Assembly: GCF_000301075.1 (NCBI RefSeq)
Contig: NZ_JH932293.1
Location: forward strand, 130,317 to 194,316
DNA from: Bergeyella zoohelcum ATCC 43767
Lineage (GTDB): Bacteria; Bacteroidota; Bacteroidia; Flavobacteriales; Weeksellaceae
DNA: 64,000 nucleotides
Direction of reading: 5' to 3'
Shown here piece after piece: positions 26,546 through 36,918 of this stretch (positions are counted from its first letter, which is position 1; the number at the start of each line of letters is the position of its first letter). The notes under the pieces were generated by a model. That model was not told the DNA's origin. It did no database searches and was given only the letters and a program-made list of their open reading frames with translations. The position numbers and the translations under genes were made by a program.

Positions 26546-29500
26546 TTAATGTTTGATAAATCGTTTAATTACTCTTCCATATTGTTCGGAATCAATATCT
26601 ATCACATACACTCCGCTAATAATATTATCGAGTTCAATCTTGTTATTAAAAATCTCACCCACATGGACTACTTGCCCTGTACTATTATAAATAGTGTACT
26701 TAGTACCATTTTCTACTAAGGTGATATGCAATACCTCCTTTGCAGGTACTGGATAGACATTTACCACTTCCTTATCTACAGTTTCAAACTGATCTATAGT
26801 AGAAATAATTACTCTATAGTCTTCTATTTCTCCTGACTGAAAATCAGTACAAATCTCTGGCGATTTTCCTTTACTCATCGCTACCCTCATCACCGTAAAC
26901 TTACCATCTGTACCTGTTACGAAGCTATCCGCAGGAACACTGAATGTACCTTCCACCACATCTTGTCCATTAGCTGGAGAAATGAGAATTCTTTCATGAT
27001 TAGAGAAAATACCATCTCTATTAAAATCTATCCAAACGGTTACTCCAGCATTTCTCGCCGCATTCCCTCTCCACGCTTTATTTACCGTAATTTTATTATT
27101 CTGAGAGCCTCTGATTAACTTCACAAAAGCATCGGGTACAGCCACAAAACTAGTATAGCCTGACGCAGTAGAATTATTGGTCATCTCTTGATACCCCACC
27201 GCGTTTACGGTAACATTAGTGATATAATCATCTCCTACAGTAGTAGGTGCCATTTCACAATATTTCAGTACAGGAGTCATAAATTCATATACTGCCGTAT
27301 ATTCTTGTCGTCCCCCGTTACATACATGAGCTATTCTTACTTCATACCTGGTATCTTCTGTAAGCCCTGTAAGAAGATATTCGTTGACATTAAGATTTAT
27401 TACATTCCATCCTGCATTAGACCCCACTCTTCTCCATTCGAGAACATAAGCACTAACTCCTGGTGTAGGAGTCCATTCTATAAATGCTTCTGTCATCGTA
27501 ATATCAGAAATTGTAAGTCCTACTGGTGGCATTTCACATGTAGGAAAAGTAGTAAAGACTTCTGGCGTACTAAAAGGATTGGTAACCCCTGAACATACTG
27601 TAGCCACTCTTACTTGATAGGTAACATTTGGCGTGAGATTGGTTAGCGTGTAATTTGTTGCAGAAAGGTTAATAGATTGCCAAGCCGCAGCACTTAATGA
27701 TTTATATTGAAGTACATAGGTAGCGGTATTAATTGGGTCCCAAGAAACTTCTGCCGTAGTAGTACCTATCTGAGTAACTTGAAGATTAGTTACAGGCTCA
27801 TCTGAACACGGCGTATCAAATGTCTTGATCACTGGTGTTCCTTCTACACCGCCACAAATAGCAGCAATAGACAACTCATAACTAGTTGCCGGAGTAAGAT
27901 TAGTCAAATTCAGCATATTAGCTAACGAAGCGGCAGGAAACGCTGCAAGCCAAGCAGTTTGTCCTAACTCTCTGTATCGGATGACATACTCTGCTCCACC
28001 AGGATCAGCAGTCCAGTTTACTGTAGCAGAATTAGAAGTAATATTATTAATGGCTACATTTTGAGGTGCAGAATTATCACAAGGAATCATGTCCACAAAT
28101 TCTACAGCATAGTCTTCGGTTTCTCCATCAGGATAAGTACCACAAGCATTTGGCGAATTAGTTTTTCTCGCTATAACCCTCATTCTCGTAGGGTGGTTTC
28201 CTGTATAAACTACAGCAGGAACATCAAAGGTGCCTGTAACAGGCGTTGCTTGATTCGGTGCTGAATTAAAAATTTGCTCATTTGCATCAAAGGCTCCATC
28301 TCTATTAAAATCTATCCAAGCAGATATTGCCACATTAACAGGATTCTGACCAAAACCTTTACTTACAGCAATAGTATTTCCTGTAGATCCTTTCACCAAA
28401 CGGATTCTCTTAGTAGCATCCAAATAATTATCTGTATAAGCAGAAGCGGTGCTATTAACAGATAGTGTAGGAAGCACAGGGAATCCTGCAGGGTCTATAG
28501 TAACATTAGTAATATGCTCATCAGAAGGATTTGCAGTAGAATTGGAACCACAATACACAAGTGGTAAAGTAGTAAACCTTACAGGTGCATTAAACGCCCC
28601 CTGTGTTCCATTACAAATATGTGCCACTCTATATTCATATCTGGTCTGCTCTGCAAGCCCCGTTAGAATATAAGATGAGAATGTAGGATTAGGGTTCACT
28701 GTAATCCATGGGGAAGCTGGCGTAGTTACTTGTCTCCACTGTAACACATAAGCATCTGCCTGCACAGGTTGCCAAGTTAATCTCGCACTATTATCGGTTA
28801 TGTTTTGTGCCACCACATTAGTAGGTGCTGCTAATGAACAAGCAGGCAACGGTAGTGCTTCCATTCTTAGACGAGGTAAGCTGGTAGGTCTTGAGGTTGC
28901 CGATGGTGGGGATGCAGGATCTGGATTGGTATTATCGCTTTGATACTGAATACCCCGAGACACATTATTCGTGGAATAACTTCCCCACTGAGTGGTACAA
29001 GAATAATCTGGTGTATTCTCATCCACTGCAATGACTAAATTAGAGCCACCATCCCATATAAATGGCGTATCTAGTGTTATTTCCATCCATTGTCCCGCAG
29101 CATGTGCAGGAATATTTCCACTAAAAACTTCCTGAAATCCTGCGTGAGGAATCCAATCTGTATTCGATGTAAATTCATTTTTATTAGAGTTTGCCATAAA
29201 AATTTTCCACTCTGCATATCTAGCTGGAAGAGGTGCAACAGATGACACAAAGTACTTAATCTTGGTAATAACTCTACCATTTCCTACAGCAGAAGCTACT
29301 TCAGAAGGAGTATAAATCATCTGAGAGTAATTATACTCCCAACAACTATTAATTGGAAGATTCCCCATGGTATCGTTCCCTGTTCCTATTTGCCCTAAAA
29401 GAATTTCAGCACCTTCTACCCATGAAGATTTATCTGTAGCACTACATACTGACCTTACCCACCACTTATACGATGTATAGAGTGCAAGCCCCGTAAATGT

Positions 29501-30253
29501 AGCTGTAGTATTCATTGTAGGTGTACCTACGGTAGCAGGTGTAGGAGGTGCACCAGTAGGGCTTAGATAGTACTCATACCCCATAGCTGGAGCAGGCGTA
29601 GGTGCATCCCAAGCTACAGTAGCAGAGTTCACAGTACTTCCTGTTACTCTTTGATTTCCAGGTATAATACAAGTAGGAAAAAACACTCTTACATTATCAA
29701 TTGCAATAGGAGGATTATTTCCAGCTGTAAAGTCATTTCTCCACTGAAAAATAAGACGCATTGTACTTCCTGCAAAAGCACTTACATTAACGGTAGAATC
29801 TGTAAACTGTTGCCAATTATTTTTAAGTACAAATTGTCCTCCAACTTGTGTAATACCATTCCCCGTAGCAATCTGACTTCCTGCCACTGGCGTAAACGAA
29901 GTGGGTGCTAAATACACAAACATCCTATCATATCCATTCTCTCCAACACATCTCCAATCAAATTCAAGTGTAAGAAAAGTAGAGCCTGCTGGAATATTTA
30001 AGTCCACATAGGCATGCACTGTACTTTCTGAATTATTGATATATGTATTCGAAGTACCATTATTACTACTCACATAAAGCGAGGCACCAGTATTTCCCGT
30101 AGCAGTTCCGTGATGCCATTTGTTGGTCTGAGTACCATTTACAAGAGTAAAACTATTGGTGGTAAAATCTGTAAAAAAAGGTAGATTTTGTTGCCCCCGA
30201 ATACTTACAACCCCATAAATGAAAAGAATCAAAAAAGTAAAGAGTTTCTTCAT
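26546..30253 (-). CDS. Giant type IX secreted surface protein with fibronectin III and GEVED domains
   Basis: A 1235-residue secreted protein. Signal peptide ~1-20; jelly-roll (cleaved-adhesin-like) domain ~22-190; fibronectin III ~195-285; a second lectin-like domain ~290-460; fibronectin III ~470-560; GEVED domain ~575-725 (AWIDFNRDGAFD, GETEDYAV); three fibronectin III units ~730-990; second GEVED ~1000-1150 (VWIDFNRDGIFS, GEIEDYRV); and a type A sorting domain in the last ~75 residues (VYPVPAKEVLHI, TGQVV, VIKRFIKH). The sorting domain directs export by the type IX system. Adhesion or glycan binding is likely but no enzyme active site is seen. Promoter: TTG, 21 bases, TAGATTTG (30309-30278, minus strand). 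Confidence 0.9.
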   Translation of the reverse strand: MKKLFTFLILFIYGVVSIRGQQNLPFFTDFTTNSFTLVNGTQTNKWHHGTATGNTGASLYVSSNNGTSNTYINNSESTVHAYVDLNIPAGSTFLTLEFDWRCVGENGYDRMFVYLAPTSFTPVAGSQIATGNGITQVGGQFVLKNNWQQFTDSTVNVSAFAGSTMRLIFQWRNDFTAGNNPPIAIDNVRVFFPTCIIPGNQRVTGSTVNSATVAWDAPTPAPAMGYEYYLSPTGAPPTPATVGTPTMNTTATFTGLALYTSYKWWVRSVCSATDKSSWVEGAEILLGQIGTGNDTMGNLPINSCWEYNYSQMIYTPSEVASAVGNGRVITKIKYFVSSVAPLPARYAEWKIFMANSNKNEFTSNTDWIPHAGFQEVFSGNIPAHAAGQWMEITLDTPFIWDGGSNLVIAVDENTPDYSCTTQWGSYSTNNVSRGIQYQSDNTNPDPASPPSATSRPTSLPRLRMEALPLPACSLAAPTNVVAQNITDNSARLTWQPVQADAYVLQWRQVTTPASPWITVNPNPTFSSYILTGLAEQTRYEYRVAHICNGTQGAFNAPVRFTTLPLVYCGSNSTANPSDEHITNVTIDPAGFPVLPTLSVNSTASAYTDNYLDATKRIRLVKGSTGNTIAVSKGFGQNPVNVAISAWIDFNRDGAFDANEQIFNSAPNQATPVTGTFDVPAVVYTGNHPTRMRVIARKTNSPNACGTYPDGETEDYAVEFVDMIPCDNSAPQNVAINNITSNSATVNWTADPGGAEYVIRYRELGQTAWLAAFPAASLANMLNLTNLTPATSYELSIAAICGGVEGTPVIKTFDTPCSDEPVTNLQVTQIGTTTAEVSWDPINTATYVLQYKSLSAAAWQSINLSATNYTLTNLTPNVTYQVRVATVCSGVTNPFSTPEVFTTFPTCEMPPVGLTISDITMTEAFIEWTPTPGVSAYVLEWRRVGSNAGWNVINLNVNEYLLTGLTEDTRYEVRIAHVCNGGRQEYTAVYEFMTPVLKYCEMAPTTVGDDYITNVTVNAVGYQEMTNNSTASGYTSFVAVPDAFVKLIRGSQNNKITVNKAWRGNAARNAGVTVWIDFNRDGIFSNHERILISPANGQDVVEGTFSVPADSFVTGTDGKFTVMRVAMSKGKSPEICTDFQSGEIEDYRVIISTIDQFETVDKEVVNVYPVPAKEVLHITLVENGTKYTIYNSTGQVVHVGEIFNNKIELDNIISGVYVIDIDSEQYGRVIKRFIKH

Positions 30254-30351
30254 AGGACTAAATTATTATTTTATCTACAAATCTAATAAATTTTCTGATT
30301 CAACCTCAAAAAACACATGTTTTTTTTCTAAAAAGAACAAGAAATCCACAA

Positions 30352-30379
30352 TAAAAAAAGCCCTCAAAACGAGGGCTTT
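30352..30379 (-). terminator. Terminator after the metalloprotease gene
   Basis: AAAGCCCTC (30357-30365), loop AAAAC, GAGGGCTTT (30371-30379); T-rich tail on the minus strand. Confidence 0.9.
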
Positions 30380-30403
30380 ATCAAAGCATCATTGAAATAA
30401 TGA

Positions 30404-33331
30404 TTATTTTTTAATAAATTTCTCAGAGAACGAGGTAGCTCCATCTTTTACTGAAATAATGTAATTTCCTTTTTCCAAAGCACCTACATCCACCTTATTA
30501 TCAGAAATTACTCCTTTAAGTACTAACTGACCTGCAGCGTTTACTACTTGATATTCCGCTTTGTTAGAAACCTTGGTTACATTTAAGATTTCAGCCACTG
30601 GATTTGGATAAATTCTCACAGAATCTTTCGTCGCGATCTCTACTGTAGACATTTGTGGGGTAACTACCACCTGATAGTCTTCTACTTCTCCCCATCCCAT
30701 ATTACCACAAGCATTACCAAGCGTAGCTCCTATTTGGTTTCCTCCATAAATAACAATCACCCTCATTCTCAAAGGAAGATTCATTACTGCATCATTTGGC
30801 ACAGTGAATGAAGCAGTTACTACCGTTGGTGTTCCACTAGGTGGAGCAACCGGAGAAGCCATTACTCTCTCTGCAGATTCAAAAACACCATTTCTATTGA
30901 AATCAATCCAAGCACTTACGGCATCATTAGCAGGATTATTATCTGCCCAATTTTTGGACACAGAAAGCGTATATTGCTGTCCTTGCACCAAATTAATTTG
31001 TAATGCAGAATTAGTAGTATAATTGGTATAAGTACTTGTTCCTGAGTTATTATTCACATTCGCCAGTGTTACATTGGAAATATGCTCTGAAGTACTATTC
31101 GTACTTTGGGCAGCACAGTAAGACAATTGAGCTGTTGTAAAGTTCACAGAATTAGAGAAAGCCCCTACTACAGCATTACATACAGCAGCAACCTGTACTT
31201 CATAATTAGTATTCTCTGATAGACCATTTAATGTAATACTATGAGTAGTAGAAGAAACCGTAGTCCAAGTAGCAGATCCTACCACTCTATATCTTATTTC
31301 ATAAGAAGCTCCTGACACTGGCACCCAATTCAATGTTACTCCAAATGATGTAGGGTTTGTAGCCGTCAATCCAGAAGGTGCTGTACCGTCACATGAAACA
31401 AGCTGAGTTACATTAACTGCCCCTACTGCGTAAAATATGTTATCAATAGCCGAAACTCTTACTTTCACCGTTTGTCCGTTTAAAGAAGCTGGAAAAGTAA
31501 TCATTTCATTTCCGTCATTGGCAGTACTTGCCACGAATGTGGTCCATGTATTTCCATTATCAGTAGTATAGTCAATGCTTACATTAGTTACATTATAAGG
31601 TGCATTATTGGTATTTACCACATCCCATTCAAAATTTGTAGGATTACCTGCATCCGCATAATCTGTAATCACTCTGAATGGACCGTCATCACCTACAGTA
31701 ACCACTTGATTTCTAGCATTAGTTTGCTGTTGAGCTACATTTGCATTATTATCTCTTGCTGTAAAACGGAATGTTTGGTTTCTTGCCACAGTGGAAGCAG
31801 ATTCCCAACTTGCAACATCTCTTACACTTCCATTAAGCACTGTACTCAAAGCAGGGAAATAACGAACGGTGCTATTACTTGGTAATTTGGAACGGAAACT
31901 ACCGCCATGCGTTGTATTACCTAAGTTAGCATTAGTTATCTGTGAAGTAGCAGTATTGTATTGTTCCCAAGTATAAGTCATTGCATCTCCTTCAGGATCT
32001 GTAGCATTTCCGGTCAGTACAAATGCTGTAGACTTAGGAATGGTATAAGCAGGAAAAGCGTTGATTACTGGAGGATTGTTTACAATATCGGTTTCAACAT
32101 CACAAGTTTTAGAAATTAAATTTGTTTGAACTTGTTGGATACTCGCCGCATGGAAATAAGGATCCGAATTTGTCTGTACATCGGTAGTTGGCCCTGTAAT
32201 TCCGGCATACCCCATGATAGTACTTCCTGAACCTGGCTCCATATTCACTCCTGTCCCTTCGATACCATGAGAGAAAGTATGGTTTGCTCCTAACTGATGA
32301 CCGATTTCGTGAGCCACAAAATCAATATCAAATGCGTCCCCTTGAGGGTTAGTAGAAGTGGTAAACCCAGACCCTTTAGCCCTTGGCATTTGCGTAGATG
32401 GATCTACGCAGATACATCCGATACATCCTGCATTACCATTGTTTCCACTTCTTCCGAACAGATGCCCAATATCATAGTTGGTATGCCCTACATTGGCAGT
32501 CAGTGTTTGCTGAAGTTTTACATTCCAATCGCTTTGGTTGGTAGCATATGGGTCAGTATTAGGGTCAGTATAAATAATATTTTGAAAGTTTTGAAGATTT
32601 AGGTGCAGAGCAAAATCTTTTTCAAAAACTGCATTTACTCTCGTTATCGTAGCATTAATTTGTGCTAAAGCTCCTGCTACTCCTCCAAAATGTGCAGTGT
32701 ACTCTCCTGTAGTAGAGACTACTAAACGAAGCGTTCTGTATTTTCTATCAGAATTTCTAGAAAAATCTCCCGGCACATTGGCGAAAGAATTATTACTACG
32801 AAGTCTATCGATATCTGAAGATGAGTGTCCGTGTTCTGTATCACATACGAAAGCGTCTTTTCCTGATGCTTTATTCGTTTTAGGATGAACTGAATAAAGC
32901 CCCTTTGATTTATCTTCTGGAGAGATGAACTGATATCCATGCTCATCATACACCATGGATTGGAAATCATTCGGAGCCACCGAGAAACGAATGAATTTCG
33001 TAGGGTTTTCTGTACTTACCCCAGTGTATGAGCCTAGCTGATACTGCTCTGCCAATTCTGGCACCATAACTGGGAAGCTATACACCTTAAATAGCTCTAC
33101 CTTTCCTCCCATTACAGGTACAGAAATATACACAGGTCTCGCATTAGGACCTTGTAGCTGAGCATCCTTTAATTGAGCTCTAATCTCATTAATGTCGAGC
33201 TTGTAAAACTCTTTCTTTTGAACCTTTGTAAGGTCTTCACTTCTCTTCTCATTGCTTTTGGCTGGTGTCCACTGTGCAGACACTACGCCCGAAAGCATGA
33301 TAGCTGAAAGCAAAATAGTATTTTTTAACAT
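30404..33331 (-). CDS. Type IX secreted zinc metalloprotease (reprolysin-like, M12B)
   Basis: A 975-residue protein: signal peptide ~1-19, propeptide ~20-195, metzincin catalytic domain ~198-410 with zinc motif HEIGHQLGANH (341-351) and Met-turn STIMGY (370-375), cadherin/Ig-like spacer ~415-645, fibronectin III ~650-735, GEVED domain ~740-890 (AWIDFNRNGVFES, GEVEDYQV), and a C-terminal type A sorting domain (RIYPNPVAEILNV ... SFSEKFIKK). A cysteine in FVCDTEHGH of the propeptide might act as a latency switch (inference). Probably an extracellular, surface-processed protease. It precedes a similarly built surface protein. A -7 box TATATTTG lies at 33355-33362 on the minus strand. Confidence 0.93.
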   Translation of the reverse strand: MLKNTILLSAIMLSGVVSAQWTPAKSNEKRSEDLTKVQKKEFYKLDINEIRAQLKDAQLQGPNARPVYISVPVMGGKVELFKVYSFPVMVPELAEQYQLGSYTGVSTENPTKFIRFSVAPNDFQSMVYDEHGYQFISPEDKSKGLYSVHPKTNKASGKDAFVCDTEHGHSSSDIDRLRSNNSFANVPGDFSRNSDRKYRTLRLVVSTTGEYTAHFGGVAGALAQINATITRVNAVFEKDFALHLNLQNFQNIIYTDPNTDPYATNQSDWNVKLQQTLTANVGHTNYDIGHLFGRSGNNGNAGCIGCICVDPSTQMPRAKGSGFTTSTNPQGDAFDIDFVAHEIGHQLGANHTFSHGIEGTGVNMEPGSGSTIMGYAGITGPTTDVQTNSDPYFHAASIQQVQTNLISKTCDVETDIVNNPPVINAFPAYTIPKSTAFVLTGNATDPEGDAMTYTWEQYNTATSQITNANLGNTTHGGSFRSKLPSNSTVRYFPALSTVLNGSVRDVASWESASTVARNQTFRFTARDNNANVAQQQTNARNQVVTVGDDGPFRVITDYADAGNPTNFEWDVVNTNNAPYNVTNVSIDYTTDNGNTWTTFVASTANDGNEMITFPASLNGQTVKVRVSAIDNIFYAVGAVNVTQLVSCDGTAPSGLTATNPTSFGVTLNWVPVSGASYEIRYRVVGSATWTTVSSTTHSITLNGLSENTNYEVQVAAVCNAVVGAFSNSVNFTTAQLSYCAAQSTNSTSEHISNVTLANVNNNSGTSTYTNYTTNSALQINLVQGQQYTLSVSKNWADNNPANDAVSAWIDFNRNGVFESAERVMASPVAPPSGTPTVVTASFTVPNDAVMNLPLRMRVIVIYGGNQIGATLGNACGNMGWGEVEDYQVVVTPQMSTVEIATKDSVRIYPNPVAEILNVTKVSNKAEYQVVNAAGQLVLKGVISDNKVDVGALEKGNYIISVKDGATSFSEKFIKK

Positions 33332-33654
33332 AATAACAATAATAAAATTTTTGTCAAATATAATTAAAAAAATTACGCTACAGCTATTTTATCGAAAAAA
33401 AATTACATATTCCTATCCCTACGCAAAAAGTTTAAATTAACAAACCCAAACAATGTAAATACTAACTTTTTACACCATTTGCATCTTAAATCTACTTAGA
33501 ATAAAAGTTTTTAGAAAAAACTAACTATGAAGTCTCATAGATTTATTTATAAAGAAAAATGTTCTTCCCCTCAATTTGATCAATCAAATCACTTACTTCC
33601 CTTATTTGATTCAGTTTAAATATCTTAATGATGGAAAACTAAGTCAAAAAAATC
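33332..33654. other. AT-rich intergenic region with promoter of the protease and a short palindrome
   Basis: Contains the protease -7 box (33355-33362) and an ATTTGAT-CA-ATCAAAT inverted repeat (33574-33589). No gene is visible. The repeat has no T-run and may be a protein-binding site or chance. Confidence 0.4.
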
Positions 33655-34317
33655 TTAAAAATAATAAGCAACATTCCAAGAAAACCCCATATTAAATTTT
33701 CCTATCCCCTTTCCAAAACCAGGAATAACCAAAGGATGTACACCATTTTGTAGTGTGGAATATAGTCTGTATCTAGGCTGTACATTTACATCTATGAAAA
33801 ACGGAGTGTCAAAAATGCGTATTCTTCCACCTACCATTGCTTCTACCCAATAAGTACTCTGTGAAGAAATAGGCATACTGCTATTACTCACTCTTCCTCC
33901 ATACCCTCTGATAGGTATCACAGTATAATCTTGCTTATAAAAACTCCCTGCAATTTTTCCACCTGCATAAAACCCATTGAGCTTATCCTCTACATCTTGT
34001 ACAAGCATATAGTAAGTCCCTAGCTTAAAGAAAAACCCTTGAGCATAGACCTGATATCCACTTTTATCAAAATCGTTTTTCTCAAAACCAGCATCCGCTA
34101 TGGCATGAATTTTTTCTTTGATTTGTGTAGAAATAAAACCTTGGAAAAGTTTCCTTTCAGAAAAAGTACTGAGTCCTGTGTTCAAAACATCTACTCCCAC
34201 CACTCCATTAAATGAATATGGTGATGACTTTAGGTGATTCCCCTCTTCCATACGCTGCCCCATTACTTTCCCTACCCAAAGACTAAAAAAGCAGAAAAAT
34301 ATGCGTAGTATCTTCAT
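33655..34317 (-). CDS. DUF6048-like outer-membrane beta-barrel protein
   Basis: A 220-residue protein with a signal peptide ending VMGQ and repeated aromatic beta-strand segments (YMLVQDVEDKLNGFYAGGKI, MGFSWNVAYYF) ending in F, the usual last residue of barrels. Position directly after the DUF6452-like gene and rlmD matches the conserved flavobacterial order, which supports the DUF6048 assignment. ATG 34317 gives the better signal peptide. It overlaps the previous gene by 35 bases, so the two are translationally linked. Function unknown. Confidence 0.78.
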   Translation of the reverse strand: MKILRIFFCFFSLWVGKVMGQRMEEGNHLKSSPYSFNGVVGVDVLNTGLSTFSERKLFQGFISTQIKEKIHAIADAGFEKNDFDKSGYQVYAQGFFFKLGTYYMLVQDVEDKLNGFYAGGKIAGSFYKQDYTVIPIRGYGGRVSNSSMPISSQSTYWVEAMVGGRIRIFDTPFFIDVNVQPRYRLYSTLQNGVHPLVIPGFGKGIGKFNMGFSWNVAYYF

Positions 34318-34753
34318 TATAAATTTCATTTTTAGAAACCTCCACTCCTTTTAAAGACTGAGGATTCATAAGTGTAGTGTTCACATTTTCATAGACTTTC
34401 TTCATACCACAAGCGGGTGACACATATTCGTCTTTGGGTAAATACGCTATCTTTACACCACTCTTTGCACCACCTGATGAAAGGGCAATTTCTAACTGTG
34501 TAAAAGGCGTATTATCTATTCTTAGAGGAATCAAAATAGAATCCGTTTTGTACCGATTGGCCACCACCATTTCCATCCCTTGACCATAGTCTGCATAGAC
34601 AAAAATAGAATCCAAACTTCGGATTTTCCCTGTAGCTTCATTCTTAAACTTCATCTTCATCCTTGGTGTAGATTCCGTACTACTACATATATCATCCCCT
34701 CCACAGCTGGTCATGATGAATGCCAAGAGAATTAAGAACCAACTTTTATTCAT
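34283..34753 (-). CDS. DUF6452-like lipoprotein
   Basis: A 156-residue lipoprotein with signal LAFIMTSC and the CGGDDICSSTESTPRMKMKF start that marks the DUF6452 family of flavobacteria. The rest is beta-rich with a conserved-looking SIFVYADYGQG segment. It lies 2 bases after rlmD and overlaps the barrel gene that follows; the pair probably works together in the outer membrane. Function unknown. Confidence 0.8.
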   Translation of the reverse strand: MNKSWFLILLAFIMTSCGGDDICSSTESTPRMKMKFKNEATGKIRSLDSIFVYADYGQGMEMVVANRYKTDSILIPLRIDNTPFTQLEIALSSGGAKSGVKIAYLPKDEYVSPACGMKKVYENVNTTLMNPQSLKGVEVSKNEIYNEDTTHIFLLF

Positions 34754-34755
34754 CT

Positions 34756-36168
34756 TTATTTTTTTATGAGCAATGCGATGTTCTCTACATGATGCGTCTG
34801 TGGAAACATATCTACAGGAAGAATTTTGACTAAATGATATGCTTCTTTTAGTAAATCAATATCTCTAGCTTGAGTAGCTGAGTTACAGCTGACATATACA
34901 ATCTTCTCAGGTGCGAGTTTCAGAATTTGCTCCACCACTTTGGCATGCATCCCATCTCTCGGTGGGTCTGTTACCAATACATCTGCCTTAGGATGCTGAG
35001 CTAAAAACGCTTCTGTAAAGACCTCTTTCATATCCCCACAATAGAATAAACAATTGGTTAATCCATTCACCGCTGCATGAGCCTTCGCCGCTGCTATTGC
35101 CTCGGGTACAGATTCTATACCTATTACTTGCTTGGCTTTTCTAGCTAAGTATTGGGCAATGGTTCCCGTACCTGTATAAAGATCATAAACTACTTCATCT
35201 CCCTTTAAGTCTGCAAATTCTAAAGTTTTTCGGTACAATTCCAGAGCCTGACGATAATTGGTTTGAAAAAAAGACTTTGGTCCAATCTTAAATTCTAAGC
35301 CATCCATCTCTTCTGTTAAAAATCCATCGCCAAAATAAGTTTGAATATCCAAGTCATACACCGAGTCATTCGCTTTAGAGTTAATGGCATACACCAAAGT
35401 TTTAACCTGAGGAAACTGATTTAAAACAAAATCAAACAACCGCTCTCTATTTTCCTTTTCTTCTCTGAAAAGCTGAAAAAGCAGCATCCATTCTCCTTTA
35501 GAATTTTGCCTCAGCATGAAAGTCCTTAAAAAACCCTCTTGGTTTCTTACATCAAAAAATTCTAACCCATGCTCTACGGCATACTTTTTCACAGCCAATC
35601 TTATCTCGTCCGAAGGAGATTCTTGTAAATGACATTCTTTTAAATCTAAAATTTTAGACCACATCCCTGGGATATGGAAACCTAAGGCATTTCTGTCCCC
35701 TAAGTCTTCATCAGAATCAATTTCTTCTTGACTGAGCCAGCGGGCATTAGAAAAAGAAAACTCCATTTTATTTCTATAATGATAGATTTCCTTGGCACCT
35801 AAAATGGGCAAAGTTTTGAAATCATTGATTCCTCCTATTCTTCGAATGTTATTCTCTACCTCCAATTGCTTATAGTACAACTGCTTATCATAGCTCATAT
35901 TTTGCCATTTACAGCCGCCACACACCCCAAAATGCTGACATTTAGGCGTTACTCTATCAGCAGATTGTTGAATTATCTCTATCGCCTCGCCTTCTATATA
36001 TTTGGATTTCGATTTTTTCACACGAACATTGACCACATCGCCTGGAATAGCACCAGAAACCAAAACCGTTTTTCCAGTTTCATCTTTCCCTATAGCCACA
36101 CCTTTTGCACCAGCCGCATGCAGTTGTATCCCCGTAAGAATCTGATTTTTTCTTTTGTTTTTTGCCAT
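34756..36168 (-). CDS. rlmD: 23S rRNA (uracil-5-)-methyltransferase RlmD (RumA)
   Basis: Methylates U1939-type uridines of 23S rRNA. N-terminal TRAM domain (~5-65), iron-sulfur cysteines in HFGVCGGCKW, SAM-binding VVYDLYTGTGTIAQ, and the catalytic cysteine in VYVSCNSATQARD. Length 470 aa. A -7 box TACTTTTG (36173-36180, minus strand) sits immediately before the start codon, implying an extremely short leader or a slightly later start. Confidence 0.93.
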   Translation of the reverse strand: MAKNKRKNQILTGIQLHAAGAKGVAIGKDETGKTVLVSGAIPGDVVNVRVKKSKSKYIEGEAIEIIQQSADRVTPKCQHFGVCGGCKWQNMSYDKQLYYKQLEVENNIRRIGGINDFKTLPILGAKEIYHYRNKMEFSFSNARWLSQEEIDSDEDLGDRNALGFHIPGMWSKILDLKECHLQESPSDEIRLAVKKYAVEHGLEFFDVRNQEGFLRTFMLRQNSKGEWMLLFQLFREEKENRERLFDFVLNQFPQVKTLVYAINSKANDSVYDLDIQTYFGDGFLTEEMDGLEFKIGPKSFFQTNYRQALELYRKTLEFADLKGDEVVYDLYTGTGTIAQYLARKAKQVIGIESVPEAIAAAKAHAAVNGLTNCLFYCGDMKEVFTEAFLAQHPKADVLVTDPPRDGMHAKVVEQILKLAPEKIVYVSCNSATQARDIDLLKEAYHLVKILPVDMFPQTHHVENIALLIKK

Positions 36169-36330
36169 ATTGCAAAAGTAGGAATATTCTACGGATACTG
36201 AAATAATATACAGTAAATTGATTTTGAAAAGATTACTAAGTTGTTCAAGATTTTTATTAATTTTTGAATCACCAAAAGCTATTTAAGAAAGGTAATTTCT
36301 CTCCTTTCCATTTGTTTTTTACAAGTATAT

Positions 36331-36918
36331 CTAAAAAGCAATAGATATCCCTGCATTAAAATTGAGAAATAACGCTTGTGAATAATAATTTTGTACAGCT
36401 GAATGCTTCATGTCTAAATTAGAATCATAAATATACAGTCTTGAACCTACAACAATAGACACTACATTATCATATGAAATGCTATAAAGCCCTTTGATTC
36501 CGAAAAAACCAGCACTTCCACCTTCTCTAAAAAAATCTTTACTATAATACGACTTAGATTTTATCCTCATATCATTAATGCCTACTTCTGCCTCAGAGGC
36601 TATTCTAGGAGTAAAACGATGACGATAAAAAATATAAACTCCCAAAACAGAAAGCTGCGGCTCTTTCAGACTACCATAAATTGCTTCATTTTTCACAGTA
36701 GAAAAAGTCCTAGAATATCCCAATCCTACACCTACATTTTTATACACTACAGCATTTACCTCACCTCCTAATCCATTAAAACTTCCGAGCCCATCTTTAA
36801 CAAAATTATCACCTACAGCAGTCAAAAAATGGTATCCTAACTCCATTCTAAAAATTTTATTCTGGGCAAATACCGATGTGGACAACAAAAAAGCTAAGGG
36901 TAAAAAAAATCTCATCAT
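36331..36918 (-). CDS. Outer-membrane beta-barrel protein, unknown function
   Basis: A 195-residue protein with signal peptide (LLSTSVFAQ), alternating beta strands, glycine/aromatic turns and terminal IAF, typical of a small porin-fold protein. It shares an ATGA overlap with the lipoprotein gene upstream, so the two are co-expressed and may form a lipoprotein-barrel pair. Confidence 0.75.
   Translation of the reverse strand: MMRFFLPLAFLLSTSVFAQNKIFRMELGYHFLTAVGDNFVKDGLGSFNGLGGEVNAVVYKNVGVGLGYSRTFSTVKNEAIYGSLKEPQLSVLGVYIFYRHRFTPRIASEAEVGINDMRIKSKSYYSKDFFREGGSAGFFGIKGLYSISYDNVVSIVVGSRLYIYDSNLDMKHSAVQNYYSQALFLNFNAGISIAF

Noticed and set aside
27188..27592. 134-codon plus-strand frame opposite the surface protein
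   Set aside because: It lies wholly inside the antisense of a repetitive fibronectin-domain gene and has no promoter or recognisable motif.
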